Assembly (NCBI GenBank): GCA_905478995.1
Contig: CAJQKT010000068.1
Coordinates: 1-55,208, forward strand
Direction: 5' to 3'
DNA: 55,208 bases
Source of the DNA: an uncultured Pseudomonadales bacterium
GTDB taxonomy: Bacteria > Pseudomonadota > Gammaproteobacteria > Pseudomonadales > UBA7434
Shown here piece after piece: positions 54,817 through 55,208 of the stretch (its first letter is position 1; the number at the start of each line of letters is the position of its first letter). Below the pieces are notes generated by a model. The model searched no databases and was not told the DNA's origin. It saw nothing but the letters and a program-made list of their open reading frames with translations. Position numbers and translations under genes: made by a program.

Positions 54817-55208
54817 ATGATGAATAAAGAGTGGCCACTGCGTTGGGACCTATTGCTTCGTTACCGCCTTATTGAAATTATTGTCTTCTGGGAAGGAAGA
54901 CTAACGACAAATCATCTAATCGATACCTTTGGTATTGGTCGGCAACAAGCCTCGAAAGATATCAACAATTACAACAACAAAGTCGGCGTGGGGAATCTGG
55001 TCTATGACAAGTTTCTTAAAGGCTATAAACCTACACCTCAATTTAAGCCTGCTGTGACTTCAGGCACCGCAGACGAATACTTGCACTTACTCAACCGTAA
55101 CAATGATCTAAGCCAAACCTTTGACACGCTGCCCTTGGCCACGGGAAATACCGAAATACTGCACGTGCCAGTGCGCAACATTGACCCTTCAATCATTCGG
55201 GCCATTGT
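54817..55208 (+). CDS. BrxR/CapW-like WYL-domain transcription regulator, cut at its C-terminus by the window edge
   Basis: Only the first ~130 residues are present. The N-terminal winged helix reads WPLRWDLLLRYRLIEIIVFWEGRLTTNHLIDTFGIGRQQASKDINNY. It is followed by GNLVYDKFLKGYKPTPQFKP and the start of the linker before the WYL domain. This opening is characteristic of the BrxR/CapW group that sits at the head of BREX, CBASS and other defence loci. The ATGs at 54811, 54817 and 54820 compete; GGGGA at 54806-54810 best fits 54817. It starts a new unit after the btuB-operon hairpin. Confidence 0.82.
   Translation, partial: MMNKEWPLRWDLLLRYRLIEIIVFWEGRLTTNHLIDTFGIGRQQASKDINNYNNKVGVGNLVYDKFLKGYKPTPQFKPAVTSGTADEYLHLLNRNNDLSQTFDTLPLATGNTEILHVPVRNIDPSIIRAI

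Overview
The window looks like a chromosomal segment of a free-living, probably marine, gammaproteobacterium. Supporting signs are the guaB-guaA / xseA arrangement, FabV, MiaE, LptFG, full-length CinA, BolA-TrhO, an ImuA-ImuB-DnaE2 mutagenesis cassette, and TonB-dependent cobalamin uptake. A Cellvibrionales/Spongiibacteraceae-like relative is plausible, but I infer this from gene content and protein flavour only. There are no rRNA or tRNA genes, no CRISPR array, no transposase and no prophage genes. Most of the window is ordinary, dense core genome.

Layout. 1-5.5 kb: GMP synthesis (guaA cut by the left edge, guaB), xseA, and a CRP-family regulator. 5.5-10.4 kb: a signalling operon with a receiver/class III nucleotide cyclase, a single-domain receiver and a membrane sensor kinase, divergent from the CRP-family gene. 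10.5-19.3 kb: a GIY-YIG protein, a metallo-beta-lactamase-fold hydrolase, fabV, miaE, a glycosyltransferase-like protein, trhO, bolA, an unknown gene, an orphan OmpR-type regulator and an RDD membrane protein. 19.3-21.6 kb: lptG/lptF. 21.6-22.3 kb: a gene-poor stretch with a strong orphan terminator. 22.3-36.5 kb: a lipoprotein with a DNA-level 30-bp repeat, cinA, a TetR regulator, a DUF3301 protein, a YgjP-like metallopeptidase, an EEP phosphatase, mltD, two lipid acyltransferases, sbcB, an MsbA-type exporter and a CBS-GGDEF protein. 36.5-42.9 kb: the SOS cassette imuA-imuB-dnaE2 behind a clear LexA box. 43.7-50.3 kb: cobO-btuC-btuD-btuF-srkA, with a divergent ModF-like twin ATPase. 50.4-54.6 kb: a cobalamin riboswitch followed by btuB, a secreted 'cell surface protein' and a DUF4465 protein. 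54.8 kb to the right edge: the 5' end of a BrxR/CapW-like WYL regulator.

Three things stand out. First, the B12-riboswitch operon couples an outer-membrane cobalamin receptor to two secreted proteins with C-terminal VPxP-plus-membrane-segment tails. One of them is DUF4465, a family that (from memory) includes the Bacteroidetes surface cobamide binder BtuH. This would be a surface-assisted B12 capture system outside Bacteroidetes, possibly anchored or processed by an exosortase-type pathway. Second, the cyclase carries a Glu/Gly pair at the purine-specificity positions and lies divergent from a CRP-family protein that keeps the cyclic-nucleotide phosphate-binding signature, which suggests a cGMP-type signalling module. 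Third, the right edge begins with a defence-associated regulator type and a palindromic operator candidate, so a defence locus may lie just outside the window.

The coding calls come from reading translated protein and local DNA. No database search was run, so family names rest on recognised motifs.
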